Source of the DNA: Bacteroidota bacterium
GTDB lineage: Bacteria; Bacteroidota; Rhodothermia; Rhodothermales; UBA10348
NCBI GenBank assembly: GCA_024640835.1
Contig: JAHEEH010000006.1
Coordinates: 1-15,816, forward strand
Reading direction: 5' to 3'
Length of the DNA: 15,816 nucleotides
This document shows, in pieces, positions 6,295 through 14,811 of the stretch. The position numbers and the translations under genes were made by a program. Below the pieces are notes generated by a model. It was not told the DNA's origin and ran no database searches. It worked only from the letters and a program-made list of their open reading frames with translations. Each line of letters starts with the position of its first letter. Positions within the stretch are counted from its first letter, which is position 1.

Positions 6295-9200
6295 ATGTCC
6301 CGTACCCTCCTTCTTCTAGCCGTCGCATCCCTCCTGGTCATCGACGCCACGGCCCAGACGAGGCTCCTCCGAATGCCGTCCGTAAGCGCCGACCATGTCG
6401 CCTTCGTGTATGCGAACGACGTATGGGTCGCCTCGCGATCGGGCGGCGATGCGCGCCGACTCACGACCTTTGAAGGTGCAGAAACCTGGCCCTGGTTGTC
6501 GCCGGACGGCCGTTGGGTCGCCTTCTCCGGCCAGTACGACGGGAATACGGATGTCTATGTCGTACCCGTCGAAGGAGGAGAGCCCACCAGGCTCACCTGG
6601 CATCCCATGCCCGACATCGTCCGGGGCTGGACACCGGACGGATCGGGAATTCTGTTCGAGTCGGGGCGGGACAACGCCCCCATTCCGATCGGCAGGTTCT
6701 TCACCGTGCCGGTCGATGGTGGCTTCCCGGAAGCTCTCCCCCTGGACCGCGTTCATCGCGGGTCGCTCAGCCCGGACGGGTCCCGGTTCGCGTACCAGAT
6801 GATCGAGCAGTGGGAGGAGGAGTTCCGCAACTACCGGGGAGGTCAGAACAACCCGGTCCGGATCCTGGACATGGCGACGCTCGACGTGGAAACCGTTCCG
6901 TGGGATGCCGTGGAGCGACCGAACGACGGCCAGCCGACCTGGGTAGGAGACACGGTGTTCTTCCTGTCCGACCGCGACTATGCCATGAACGTATGGTCGT
7001 GGAATGCGTCGACGGGCGCCGTCGGGCAGCGCACCTACTTCACCGAGTTCGACTGCAAGAACCTGTCGTCGGGTGGTGGAACGGTCATCTTCGAGAACGG
7101 GGGCTGGCTCTACACCATGGATCCCGCCGGAGGAGAGCCGGAACGCCTGGACATTACGGTTCGCGGCGATTTCCCGTGGGCGCGTCCGCACTGGGAGGAC
7201 GTGGTCGATGCGATCCAGTCGGGGCGCGTTTCCCCGACCGGAAAGCGGGCGCTGTTCGAGGCCCGCGGAGACATCTTCACGGTACCGGCAGAGAAGGGTG
7301 ACGTCCGGAATCTCACCGCATCACCCGGCGTGGCGGATCGGGCCCCGGCGTGGTCGCCGGACGGGCGGCGCATCGCCTGGTTCTCGGACGAAGGTGGCGA
7401 GTATTCGCTCGTCATCGCCGACCAGTTCGGCGGGGACAGGAAGGCGATCGCGATCGACTCGCCGACGTTCTTCTACGGCGCGGCCTGGTCGCCCGATTCG
7501 AAGAAGATCGCGTTCACCGACACCGACCGGGTTCTCCGGTTCGTGGACGTGGAGAGCGGTCACGCGACGGTGATAGACAACGAGGGGACCGCCAATCCAG
7601 TGCGGAACATCGAGCCCGAATGGTCGCCGGATTCACGCTGGATCGCGTACACCCGCGGGCTCGAAAACCTGTACAACGCGGTCTTCCTGTACGACACGGA
7701 GGAAGGAGGCGAGCCTGTCCAGCTCACCGACGGCCTCTCGAACAGCCTGCAGCCGGTCTTCGATGCGGGAGGCGAGTACCTGTACTTCCTGTCCTCGACC
7801 GACTACGGCCTGTCGACCGGATGGCTGGACATGACCTCCTACCCGTTCACGTCCGAGTACGCCGTGTACATGGCCGTGCTTTCCTCGGAGGCGAAGCATC
7901 CGTTCGCGCCGGAGAGTGACGACGAGGAGGCGAAAGCGGACGACGAGGACGATGAGGATGCGGATGACGAGGACGAGGATTCGGAGGACGACGACGCCGT
8001 CCGTATCGATCTCGACGGCATCGGGAACCGGGTCCTGGCTCTCGACATGCCGGCAAGACCCTATGTGGACCTGGAGCCCGGCAAGGAGGGGACGCTCTTC
8101 GTGGCTTCGAACGAGGAGGGCAAGCCGGGCCTCACGCTGTATCGATTCTCGGTCGAGGACCGAGAAGCCAAGGAGGTCATGGGCGGAATCAACGGGTTTG
8201 ACGTTTCGTCCGACGGGAGCAAGCTGATCTACGCGGCCAGCGGGAACAGGTGGGGACTGGTGGATGCTGCGGGTGAGGCCAGCGTCGGGGATGGCGCGCT
8301 GGATCTTTCCGGCATGAGGGCCCTCGTCGATCCACAGGCCGAATGGCGACAGATATTCCGGGAGGCGGTCCGTTTCCAGAGGGACTACTTCTACGTGGAC
8401 AACGTGCACGGGCTGGATCTCGGCTGGGCGGAGGCGACCTATGGCGCGTGGCTGGGCGACGTGCGACATCGTGACGACCTGAATTACCTCCTGGACATCC
8501 TGGGAGGAGAGACCTCGATCGGACACTCCTTCGTGGGCGGGGGCGACACCCCCGACGTGGACCGGGTGCCCATGGGGCTGCTCGGAGCGGACTACGCCGT
8601 CGAGAACGGGCGTTACCGCATTACGCGGATCTACACGGGTGAAGAGTGGAATCCGGGCCTCCGGGCCCCTCTGGCCGGTCCCGGAATCGATGCCCGCGAG
8701 GGCGATTACGTGATCGCGGTCGACGGCGAGCCGCTGACGAGCGAGCAGAATCTGTACGGTCATTTCGCCCGGTCGGCGGACCGGCAGGTGAAGCTCACAC
8801 TGAACGATCGGCCGATGGTCGAAGGGGCCAGAGAGGTTGTCGTCGTCCCGGTCGCGAGCGATTTTGGACTGCGCCAGCAGGCCTGGGTGGAAGGCAACAG
8901 GCGTCGCGTGGACGAGTTGTCGGCCGGTCGCCTGGCGTACGTATGGCTTCCGAATACCGGTGGCGGCGGGTACAGCAACTTCAACCGGTACTACTTCGCG
9001 CAGCAGCACAAGAAGGGCGCCGTGATCGACGAGCGCTTCAACGGAGGAGGCTCGGCCGCGGACTACATGGTCGAGCTCATGGATCGCATGCTGATGGGCT
9101 ACTTCAACAACCCCGTAGGGGACCGGCGTCCGTGGACGACGCCGATGGCCGGTCTCTGGGGACCCAAGGTCATGATCATCAACGATGCCGCGGGCTCCGG

Positions 9201-9549
9201 TGGCGATCTTCTGCCCTACATGTTCCGGCTTCGGGGGATCGGTCCACTGGTGGGAACTCGCACGTGGGGTGGGCTCGTCGGTATCTGGGACGTTCCCCAG
9301 TTCATCGACGGCGGCAACATGACCGCACCGCGAGGCGGCTTCTTCGACCTGGACGGCAACTGGGCCGTCGAGAACGAGGGCGTTCCGCCGGACGTGGAGG
9401 TGCAGATGGATCCGAAGCGGGTCGCCGCGGGTCACGATCCCCAGTTGGAGGAAGCGGTTCGCATCGCGCTGGAACTCCTGGAAACCGAGTCGTTCACGCT
9501 TCCCGCGCAACCCCCCGATCCGATACGCGTTCGTCGTCCGCACCATTGA
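6295..9549 (+). CDS. Exported Tricorn-like S41 protease
   Basis: A 1084-residue homolog of archaeal tricorn protease, which degrades peptides from larger proteases. Domain order: signal peptide (cut near ATA-Q, residue 20/21); WD40/TolB-like propeller repeats with WLSPDG (67-72), WTPDG, AWSPDG (353-358), AWSPDS and EWSPDS; an extremely acidic insert (540-567); a C1 region; a PDZ-like domain (about 765-840, IDAREGDYVIAVDG); and the S41 core. Likely catalytic residues are S968 in AGSGGD and H744 in SIGHSF, with D912 in IDERFNGGG and a Glu in WAVENEGVPPD (E1026 or E1028), close to the archaeal numbering (S965, H746, D936, E1023). Unlike archaeal tricorn it is exported, as is common for bacterial homologs, so it probably handles peptides in the periplasm. 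The 166-base gap to the divergent epimerase holds no promoter I trust. Confidence 0.95.
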   Translation: MSRTLLLLAVASLLVIDATAQTRLLRMPSVSADHVAFVYANDVWVASRSGGDARRLTTFEGAETWPWLSPDGRWVAFSGQYDGNTDVYVVPVEGGEPTRLTWHPMPDIVRGWTPDGSGILFESGRDNAPIPIGRFFTVPVDGGFPEALPLDRVHRGSLSPDGSRFAYQMIEQWEEEFRNYRGGQNNPVRILDMATLDVETVPWDAVERPNDGQPTWVGDTVFFLSDRDYAMNVWSWNASTGAVGQRTYFTEFDCKNLSSGGGTVIFENGGWLYTMDPAGGEPERLDITVRGDFPWARPHWEDVVDAIQSGRVSPTGKRALFEARGDIFTVPAEKGDVRNLTASPGVADRAPAWSPDGRRIAWFSDEGGEYSLVIADQFGGDRKAIAIDSPTFFYGAAWSPDSKKIAFTDTDRVLRFVDVESGHATVIDNEGTANPVRNIEPEWSPDSRWIAYTRGLENLYNAVFLYDTEEGGEPVQLTDGLSNSLQPVFDAGGEYLYFLSSTDYGLSTGWLDMTSYPFTSEYAVYMAVLSSEAKHPFAPESDDEEAKADDEDDEDADDEDEDSEDDDAVRIDLDGIGNRVLALDMPARPYVDLEPGKEGTLFVASNEEGKPGLTLYRFSVEDREAKEVMGGINGFDVSSDGSKLIYAASGNRWGLVDAAGEASVGDGALDLSGMRALVDPQAEWRQIFREAVRFQRDYFYVDNVHGLDLGWAEATYGAWLGDVRHRDDLNYLLDILGGETSIGHSFVGGGDTPDVDRVPMGLLGADYAVENGRYRITRIYTGEEWNPGLRAPLAGPGIDAREGDYVIAVDGEPLTSEQNLYGHFARSADRQVKLTLNDRPMVEGAREVVVVPVASDFGLRQQAWVEGNRRRVDELSAGRLAYVWLPNTGGGGYSNFNRYYFAQQHKKGAVIDERFNGGGSAADYMVELMDRMLMGYFNNPVGDRRPWTTPMAGLWGPKVMIINDAAGSGGDLLPYMFRLRGIGPLVGTRTWGGLVGIWDVPQFIDGGNMTAPRGGFFDLDGNWAVENEGVPPDVEVQMDPKRVAAGHDPQLEEAVRIALELLETESFTLPAQPPDPIRVRRPHH

Positions 9550-9625
9550 CCGCCCACCCCGTGAAGGAGTTCACCCCGCGCCGCAACCGGATGGGCTCGG
9601 CGTTTTCCGGCATATCCAGCGGTAG

Positions 9626-11101
9626 ATGAAGCAGTCCATCCTGGTCACCGGAGGAACCGGGTACATCGGAGGCCGCCTGGTGCGGCACCTTCTGCGGCAG
9701 GGACACCGCGTCCGTTGCCTGGTCCGTGACGAGGCCCGGCTGGCGAGCCGGTCGTGGGCCGACCAGGTGGAGGTGGTCCGCGGTGACGTGCTGGATCCGG
9801 ACTCGCTCGGTCGTGCCATGGAGGGCATCGACGCGGCGTACTACCTGGTGCACTTCCACGACGTGGACGCGCCTGAGACCGCCGAGCGCAACCGTCGCGC
9901 GGCCGCGAATTTCGGACAGGCCGCGGCCGCGGCCGGGCTGAAGCTCGTGATCTACCTCGGGAGCCTGCCGCCGGTGGCCGGATCGCCGTCCCGATGGGTC
10001 CGGCAGCGGGTGGAGGCCGGCGTCATGCTTCGGCGATCGGACGTTCCCGTCGTGGAATTCCGGGCGGGCGTCATCATCGGATCGGGCAGCCTGGCGTTCG
10101 AGATGATCCGCTACGTGGTGGAACGCGTGCCGCTGCTCGTCGCTCCCGCGTGGGTAAGGACCAAGGTGCAGCCGGTCGCGCTCCGCAACGTTCTCCAGTA
10201 CCTGGTGCGCGCGGTGGATCAGCCGGCCTGCGCCGGACGCATCATCCAGATCGGCGGTGAAGACATTCTGAGCTACGCGGACATGTTCCGTCAGTACGCG
10301 GAGATCAGGGGACTGCGACGCCTGATGCTCACCATCCCGGTCCCGAGCGTGCGGCTTTCGGCATTGTGGCTCGGCACGGTGACGCCGATCGCCGGCCCGG
10401 TCGCAAGGCGCTTCCTGGAGGGACTGACGGGAGACCTGGTCCTGACGGACGATCTCTCCCGCCGTCTCTTCGACGTGCGCCTGGTCGGATACCGCGAAGC
10501 GGTCCGGTTCGCGCTTCGCCGGTTTGCCGAGGACCAGGTGGACACCTCCTGGACGGACGCGCTCCACGCCGAGCCGGGCGAGGCGGACGCGGTGGAGCGC
10601 CTCACCGCGAGCGAGGGCGTCTTTGCCGAGCGCATCGAGGTGCAGTCCGATGTCCCGGCACACGCGCTGTTCGCTGCCATCTGTAGCCTCGGAGGGGATT
10701 CCGGCTGGCCCTATGCCAACGCATTGTGGAAGATCAGGGGGATGATCGACTTCCTGATGGGCGGCGTGGGCATGCGCTCGGCGCGGAGGTCCGTCCGGGA
10801 GCTGCGCGTCGGGGACACGCTGGATTTCTGGCGCGTGGAAGCGGTCGAACCCGACCGGGTGCTGCGCCTTCGCGCCGAGATGAAGGTGCCCGGGCGCGCC
10901 TGGCTCGAATACCGTCTCGAAACCGAGGAGGCCGGGACCACACGGATCCGGCAGACGGCGCTCTTCGAGCCCCGGGGCCTGGCCGGCATACTCTACTGGT
11001 ACCTGTTCTACATCCCGCACCGGTTCATCTTCCCCGGGATGGTACGCGAGCTGATCCGCCGGGCCCGGCAGAACGGATCCCACCGGGACGCCGCGTCGTA
11101 G
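9626..11101 (+). CDS. YbjT-like atypical SDR (NmrA/epimerase fold) with C-terminal DUF2867-type domain
   Basis: A 491-residue cytosolic protein close in length and layout to E. coli YbjT (476 residues). The N-terminus carries an NAD(P)-binding TGGTGYIGG (8-16) and an atypical-SDR body with no clear YxxxK pair (VRGDVLDPDSL near 52-62, YYLVHF near 72). The C-terminal part (about 335-480) is a START/SRPBCC-like DUF2867 domain: GWPYANALWKIRGMIDF, DTLDFWRVE, MKVPGRAWLEYRLE. Homologs are annotated as NAD(P)-binding oxidoreductases of unknown substrate. Two amphipathic or hydrophobic stretches near the end (GILYWYLFYIPHRFIFPG) could touch membrane. It starts 76 bases after the Tricorn-like gene with only a poor Shine-Dalgarno, so it may be co-transcribed with it. 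Confidence 0.9.
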   Translation: MKQSILVTGGTGYIGGRLVRHLLRQGHRVRCLVRDEARLASRSWADQVEVVRGDVLDPDSLGRAMEGIDAAYYLVHFHDVDAPETAERNRRAAANFGQAAAAAGLKLVIYLGSLPPVAGSPSRWVRQRVEAGVMLRRSDVPVVEFRAGVIIGSGSLAFEMIRYVVERVPLLVAPAWVRTKVQPVALRNVLQYLVRAVDQPACAGRIIQIGGEDILSYADMFRQYAEIRGLRRLMLTIPVPSVRLSALWLGTVTPIAGPVARRFLEGLTGDLVLTDDLSRRLFDVRLVGYREAVRFALRRFAEDQVDTSWTDALHAEPGEADAVERLTASEGVFAERIEVQSDVPAHALFAAICSLGGDSGWPYANALWKIRGMIDFLMGGVGMRSARRSVRELRVGDTLDFWRVEAVEPDRVLRLRAEMKVPGRAWLEYRLETEEAGTTRIRQTALFEPRGLAGILYWYLFYIPHRFIFPGMVRELIRRARQNGSHRDAAS

Positions 11102-11124
11102 GCGAAGGGAGAGCGCCGGGCGTA

Positions 11125-11135
11125 GGGTATTACCC
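11125..11135. promoter_or_regulatory. Short odd palindrome in the gap before the redox/CNBD operon
   Basis: GGGTATTACCC has 5-bp arms around one central base. It lies in the 117-base gap between the YbjT-like gene and the geranylgeranyl-reductase-like gene, the only space where a promoter for the latter operon could sit. I see no convincing -35/-10 pair. Half-sites this short occur by chance; it is listed because of its position. Confidence 0.2.
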
Positions 11136-11218
11136 CACACGCAGAGTGGATTTCGCCTCACGGAGGATCGGATTGTCCGCAATACGTTTCCCGTGCCCGT
11201 GGCGTACCGTGGAGAAGC

Positions 11219-12733
11219 GTGTGCGCCCACGAACCCTCCGAGGGGGAAGTCCCGAAACGCATGAGTCCGGAAGCGAACAGCGATGTCGACCTGAGCGCAC
11301 TCGCGGATCCGACCATGTGGTCATCCGGCGACGGCGCACCGGCGGAGAAGACCTGGACCCGGAAGCGTCCGGCGTCCGGTTCGGACCGGATGCCGCTCGA
11401 GGACGGATCGCGCGTGGCGGTCATTGGAGGGGGGCCGGCGGGGTCCATGTTCAGCTACTTCCTGCTGCGCACCCTCGCCCTCACGGACACGCGGATCGAG
11501 CTGGATATCTACGAACCCCGTGATTTCAGCCTGACGGGGCCGGCGGGATGCAACCACTGCGGCGGCGTGATCTCGGAATCACTGGTCCAGCTCCTGGCGA
11601 CGGAGGGCATAGCCATCCCGTCCACCGTGATCCAGCGGGGTATCGATGCCTACGATCTGCACATGGACATCGGCACGGTGCAGATCCGGACGCCGCTCAA
11701 CGAGAAGCGCATTGCGGCCATCTACCGCAGCAGCGGTCCACGCAATGCCGTCAGCGGGAGCCACATCGGATTTGACCGCCACCTGATGGACCTCGCCGTG
11801 GATCGTGGTGCGCGCGTGGTCAGAAAGCTGGTGAGCCGGGTCAGCTGGATGGGCGACCGGCCCGAGGTCGAGTGTCCCGACGGTCACCGGGGGCTCTACG
11901 ACCTGGTCGTCGTGGCGACCGGCGTCAACAGCGCCGTTCTGCGCATGATCGAGGACCTGGGGCTCGGATACCGCACCCCGGGGACCATCAAGACCTTCAT
12001 TTCCGAGTACCCTCTCGGGCGCGAGGTGCTGGACCGGGACTTCGGCAACTCGATGCACGTCTTCCTTCTGGACCTGCCGAGACTCGAATTCGCCGCGGCC
12101 ATCCCGAAGGGCGAGTACCTGACGGTCGCGATGCTGGGGCACGGCGTGGACGACGCCCTCGTCGAATCCTTCCTGAACTCGAAGGAGGTGCGCGAGTGCT
12201 TCCCCGAAGCCCGGGTGCCGCAAAACGCCTGTCACTGCTTCCCGCGCATCAACGTCCAGGGAGCGAAGCGGCCGTATGCCGACCGCCTCATGATGATCGG
12301 TGACGCGGGGGTCTCCCGCCTGTACAAGGACGGAATCGGGGCAGCCTACCGGACCAGCAAGGCCGCCGCTATGGCCGCCGCGCTCCACGGTGTGTCGTCG
12401 GACTCGCTGGCGGCGCACTTCCAGCCGGCGTGCCGCGCCATCACGTTCGACAACGCCATCGGCAAGTTCATCTTCTGGGTGAGCCATTTCATCCAGAAGA
12501 GCCGCTTCCTGCGAAAAGGCGTGTTCCGCATGACCGCGTACGAGCAGCGGACGCCCGGCCGCAAGCGTCGCATGAGCAGCGTGCTCTGGGACCTCTTCAC
12601 CGGGAGCGCGCCGTACCGCGAAGTGTTCCTGCGTACGCTCCATCCCGTATTCCTGGCCACGCTCGTCTGGAATCTCGTGGTCGCCAATTTGCCGGGCAGC
12701 ACCCTGCCGTCCGGGGAGATCGACGCCTCATGA
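11219..12733 (+). CDS. FAD-dependent oxidoreductase of the geranylgeranyl reductase-like family
   Basis: A 504-residue flavoprotein. The FAD site is RVAVIGGGPAGSMFSY (GGGPAG 70-75), an acidic residue ends the second strand (DIYEP, about 96-100), and the second FAD motif is MMIGDAG (358-364). GCNHCGG (110-116) has a Cys where geranylgeranyl reductases carry a conserved CGG. A hydrophobic segment at 477-492 (VFLATLVWNLVVANLP) suggests a membrane-anchored or monotopic C-terminus. The family reduces C=C bonds of isoprenoids or hydroxylates substrates; the substrate here is unknown. The GTG at 11219 has GGAG 4 bases upstream; ATG at 11261 (Met15) is an alternative, and about 65 residues before the Rossmann motif look unstructured. 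Its stop overlaps the next ATG (ATGA), so it is coupled to the cyclic-nucleotide-binding gene. Confidence 0.88.
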   Translation: MCAHEPSEGEVPKRMSPEANSDVDLSALADPTMWSSGDGAPAEKTWTRKRPASGSDRMPLEDGSRVAVIGGGPAGSMFSYFLLRTLALTDTRIELDIYEPRDFSLTGPAGCNHCGGVISESLVQLLATEGIAIPSTVIQRGIDAYDLHMDIGTVQIRTPLNEKRIAAIYRSSGPRNAVSGSHIGFDRHLMDLAVDRGARVVRKLVSRVSWMGDRPEVECPDGHRGLYDLVVVATGVNSAVLRMIEDLGLGYRTPGTIKTFISEYPLGREVLDRDFGNSMHVFLLDLPRLEFAAAIPKGEYLTVAMLGHGVDDALVESFLNSKEVRECFPEARVPQNACHCFPRINVQGAKRPYADRLMMIGDAGVSRLYKDGIGAAYRTSKAAAMAAALHGVSSDSLAAHFQPACRAITFDNAIGKFIFWVSHFIQKSRFLRKGVFRMTAYEQRTPGRKRRMSSVLWDLFTGSAPYREVFLRTLHPVFLATLVWNLVVANLPGSTLPSGEIDAS

Positions 12734-13110
12734 AGGAAGTTCTCGGAAAGACCTATTCCGCGGGGGACGACATCGTCCGGCAGGGCGAGGTCGGCGACTG
12801 CATGTTCGTGATCCAGGAAGGAGAGGCCGAGGTCCTGATCGATGGAGACGACGGCGGGCAGACCCGGGTGGACGTGATGCGCGCCGGCGAGGTCTTCGGC
12901 GAAATGGCTATCCTGGAGCGCCAGGCCCGATCCGCCACGGTGCGAGCCATGGGACCCATGCGGGTCCTGACCATCGACAAGAAGACCTTCCTGCGGCGCG
13001 TCCAGGAGGATCCATCGCTCGCGTTCATGGTCCTCAAGGCGATGTCGAACCGGGTCCGCAAGCTGGACCTGGAACTCGCATCGCTGAAGGCGGAACGCTC
13101 ATCCAGCTGA
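12730..13110 (+). CDS. Stand-alone cyclic nucleotide-binding domain protein (no DNA-binding domain)
   Basis: A 126-residue protein made almost entirely of one CAP/PKA-type beta-roll. YSAGDDIVRQGEVGDCMFVI (9-28) and EAEVLI form the entry strands. The phosphate-binding cassette spans FGEMAILERQARSATV (56-71), with E58 for the ribose hydroxyl and R67 for the cyclic phosphate, both intact, so cAMP or cGMP binding is expected. The C-terminal helix (MVLKAMSNRVRKLDLELASLK) ends without a helix-turn-helix, kinase or channel module, so it must act by protein contact. The start is the ATG of the ATGA overlap with the upstream flavoprotein; a longer in-frame extension to 12430 is only open frame inside that gene. 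An 11-base gap leads to the GltD-like gene. Confidence 0.92.
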   Translation: MKEVLGKTYSAGDDIVRQGEVGDCMFVIQEGEAEVLIDGDDGGQTRVDVMRAGEVFGEMAILERQARSATVRAMGPMRVLTIDKKTFLRRVQEDPSLAFMVLKAMSNRVRKLDLELASLKAERSSS

Positions 13111-13121
13111 ATGCCGAACCC

Positions 13122-14789
13122 ATGACCCCCCGGAAACCATCCCCGGATCTTCCCGCCGACGGATTCAGGTTCAGCCCGATCCGTCCGTCGCAGCAACCGG
13201 GCACGCCACCGTGCAACGGCAACTGCCCCAGCGGGACGCGCATCCGGGAGTGGATCGGGACGGTGGCGCAGCGCACCAAGTTGGGTCTGACCAAGGAGGA
13301 GGCGTACCGTCGCGCGTGGGAGTCCCTGGTCGACGTCAACCCGTTCCCGGCCGTCATGGGCCGGGTCTGCCCGCACCCGTGCGAATCGGAATGCAACCGT
13401 ATCGAAAAGGACGGCAGCGTGGCGGTCAACGAGTTGGAGCGGTTCATCGGGGACTATGCCATCGAGCAGGACTGGCCCCTGGTGAGGCTGTCGTCGGAGC
13501 CGAGGGACGAGGTGGTCGCCGTGGTCGGAGCGGGGCCGGCCGGCCTGTCGTTCGCCTACCACATGGCGCGCCGCGGGTACCGGGTGACCGTGTTCGACCG
13601 GCACGAGCAGGCGGGTGGAATGCTGCGGTACGGCATTCCGGACTATCGACTGCCGCCCGAGGTCCTGGATGCCGAGATCGGGCGGATCGAGGCCCTGGGC
13701 GTCGACATGAGGCTTGGCTCGTCCATAGGAGAAGACCCATCCATCGAAGATCTCCGGCGGGACTTCGACATCGTGTTCGTGGGGATCGGGGCCCAGATCG
13801 GGCGGCGCCTCGGGGTGCCCGGGGAGGACGGTGACGGCGTGTGGGCCGGAACGGAGTACCTCGATGCCGTGAACCGGGGCACGGAGGTCGAGGTGGGCAC
13901 GGACGTGATCGTGGTGGGAGGCGGCAACACGGCCATCGACGCGGCCCGCACGGCGAGGCGGCGCGGGGCCGCCGTCACCCTGCTCTACCGTCGCACGCGT
14001 GCGGAAATGCCGGCCATCGAACACGAGATTGACGAGGCGCTGGAGGAAGACGTCGACATCGTGTACCTCTCGGCGCCGGCGGAAGTCCTCAGGGACGAGG
14101 GAGGGAAGCTCTCCGGGGTCCGTGTTCAGAGGATGGAGCTCGGTGAGCCGGATTCGAGCGGCCGTCGTCGCCCCGTACCCATCGAGGGAGACACCTTCGC
14201 ACTGGTCGCTTCGACCGTCATCGTGGCGATCTCGCAGGAGCCCGACTGGACCTCGCTGGACGGCGTGCAGCACGACCGGGGCTGGGTGCAGACGGCGGCG
14301 GATGGCCTGCTCGACCCGAAGACCTACGCGGGCGGCGACGTCCGTGGCCTGGGGACCGCAGCGCTGGCCATCGGCCAGGGACGGGCTGCCGCCGAGACGG
14401 CCCACGCACGGCAGGAAGGCACCGCCTACCCCGGCAACGGAGCGAAGCCCGCGCGTCGGGGCGAACCACGCGTCAAACTCGATCTGTACGAGGAGAAACC
14501 GCGGGTCGAGATCGCAAGGTCGCCGGTGGCCGATCGCCTGGCCGACCCGGCCCTGACCGTCTCCGAGACGATCCCGGAAGAGGCGTTCCTCACGGAGGTC
14601 TCGCGGTGTCTTTCGTGCGAAGCGTGCTTCGGCTGTCGGCACTGCATCACGTACTGCAATCCGGGCGGTTTCTTCGATCTTTCGGAGCCCGCGGCGGGTC
14701 AGTACTTCCGGATGGACCTCTCCGTATGCGAAGGGTGTGGCAAGTGCATCGAGGTCTGCCCCTGCGGGTTCCTCTCGCCGGAGGCCTGA
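13122..14789 (+). CDS. GltD-like FAD/NADPH oxidoreductase with C-terminal ferredoxin domain
   Basis: A 555-residue electron-transfer flavoprotein related to the glutamate synthase small subunit and dihydropyrimidine dehydrogenase N-terminal unit. Layout: an Fe-S region with Cys at 31, 35, 83, 87 and 91; FAD Rossmann site VVGAGPAG (134-141), D159 at the end of strand 2; GGMLRYGIPDYRLP (165-178); NADPH Rossmann site VVGGGNTAID (264-273) followed by LLYRRTRAEMPA; and GGDVRGLGTAALAIGQGR near the flavin. A C-terminal ferredoxin follows with Cys 496, 499, 502, 505, 508, 512 and 536, 539, 542, 546, 548, enough for two [4Fe-4S] clusters. It should pass electrons from NADPH via FAD to ferredoxin or a partner. 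No GltB or 2-oxoacid oxidoreductase partner is nearby. It is the last gene of the plus-strand operon. A four-codon frame (13111-13125) bridges the gap to the previous gene. Confidence 0.93.
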   Translation: MTPRKPSPDLPADGFRFSPIRPSQQPGTPPCNGNCPSGTRIREWIGTVAQRTKLGLTKEEAYRRAWESLVDVNPFPAVMGRVCPHPCESECNRIEKDGSVAVNELERFIGDYAIEQDWPLVRLSSEPRDEVVAVVGAGPAGLSFAYHMARRGYRVTVFDRHEQAGGMLRYGIPDYRLPPEVLDAEIGRIEALGVDMRLGSSIGEDPSIEDLRRDFDIVFVGIGAQIGRRLGVPGEDGDGVWAGTEYLDAVNRGTEVEVGTDVIVVGGGNTAIDAARTARRRGAAVTLLYRRTRAEMPAIEHEIDEALEEDVDIVYLSAPAEVLRDEGGKLSGVRVQRMELGEPDSSGRRRPVPIEGDTFALVASTVIVAISQEPDWTSLDGVQHDRGWVQTAADGLLDPKTYAGGDVRGLGTAALAIGQGRAAAETAHARQEGTAYPGNGAKPARRGEPRVKLDLYEEKPRVEIARSPVADRLADPALTVSETIPEEAFLTEVSRCLSCEACFGCRHCITYCNPGGFFDLSEPAAGQYFRMDLSVCEGCGKCIEVCPCGFLSPEA

Positions 14790-14811
14790 TCGACGTTACT
14801 TGCTGTCGATC
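14788..14811. terminator. Candidate bidirectional hairpin between convergent genes
   Basis: GATCGAC (14788-14794) and GTCGATC (14805-14811) are perfect reverse complements around a 10-nt loop. The loop contains the TAA of the cyclase gene, and the left arm begins in the TGA of the GltD-like gene. It sits exactly at the convergence point where only 6 bases separate the stops. There is no T-run on either strand. It is a plausible but weak two-way terminator. Confidence 0.35.

Noticed and set aside
7633..9546. A 637-codon minus-strand frame opposite the Tricorn-like gene, and similar ones at 9494-11230 and 12753-14642
   Set aside because: All mirror well-supported genes on the plus strand, have no motifs, and have composition typical of antisense frames in GC-rich DNA.
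9561..9574. GTGAA-GGAG-TTCAC hairpin between the Tricorn-like and YbjT-like genes
   Set aside because: The stem is only 5 bp with no T-run; too weak to call a terminator.
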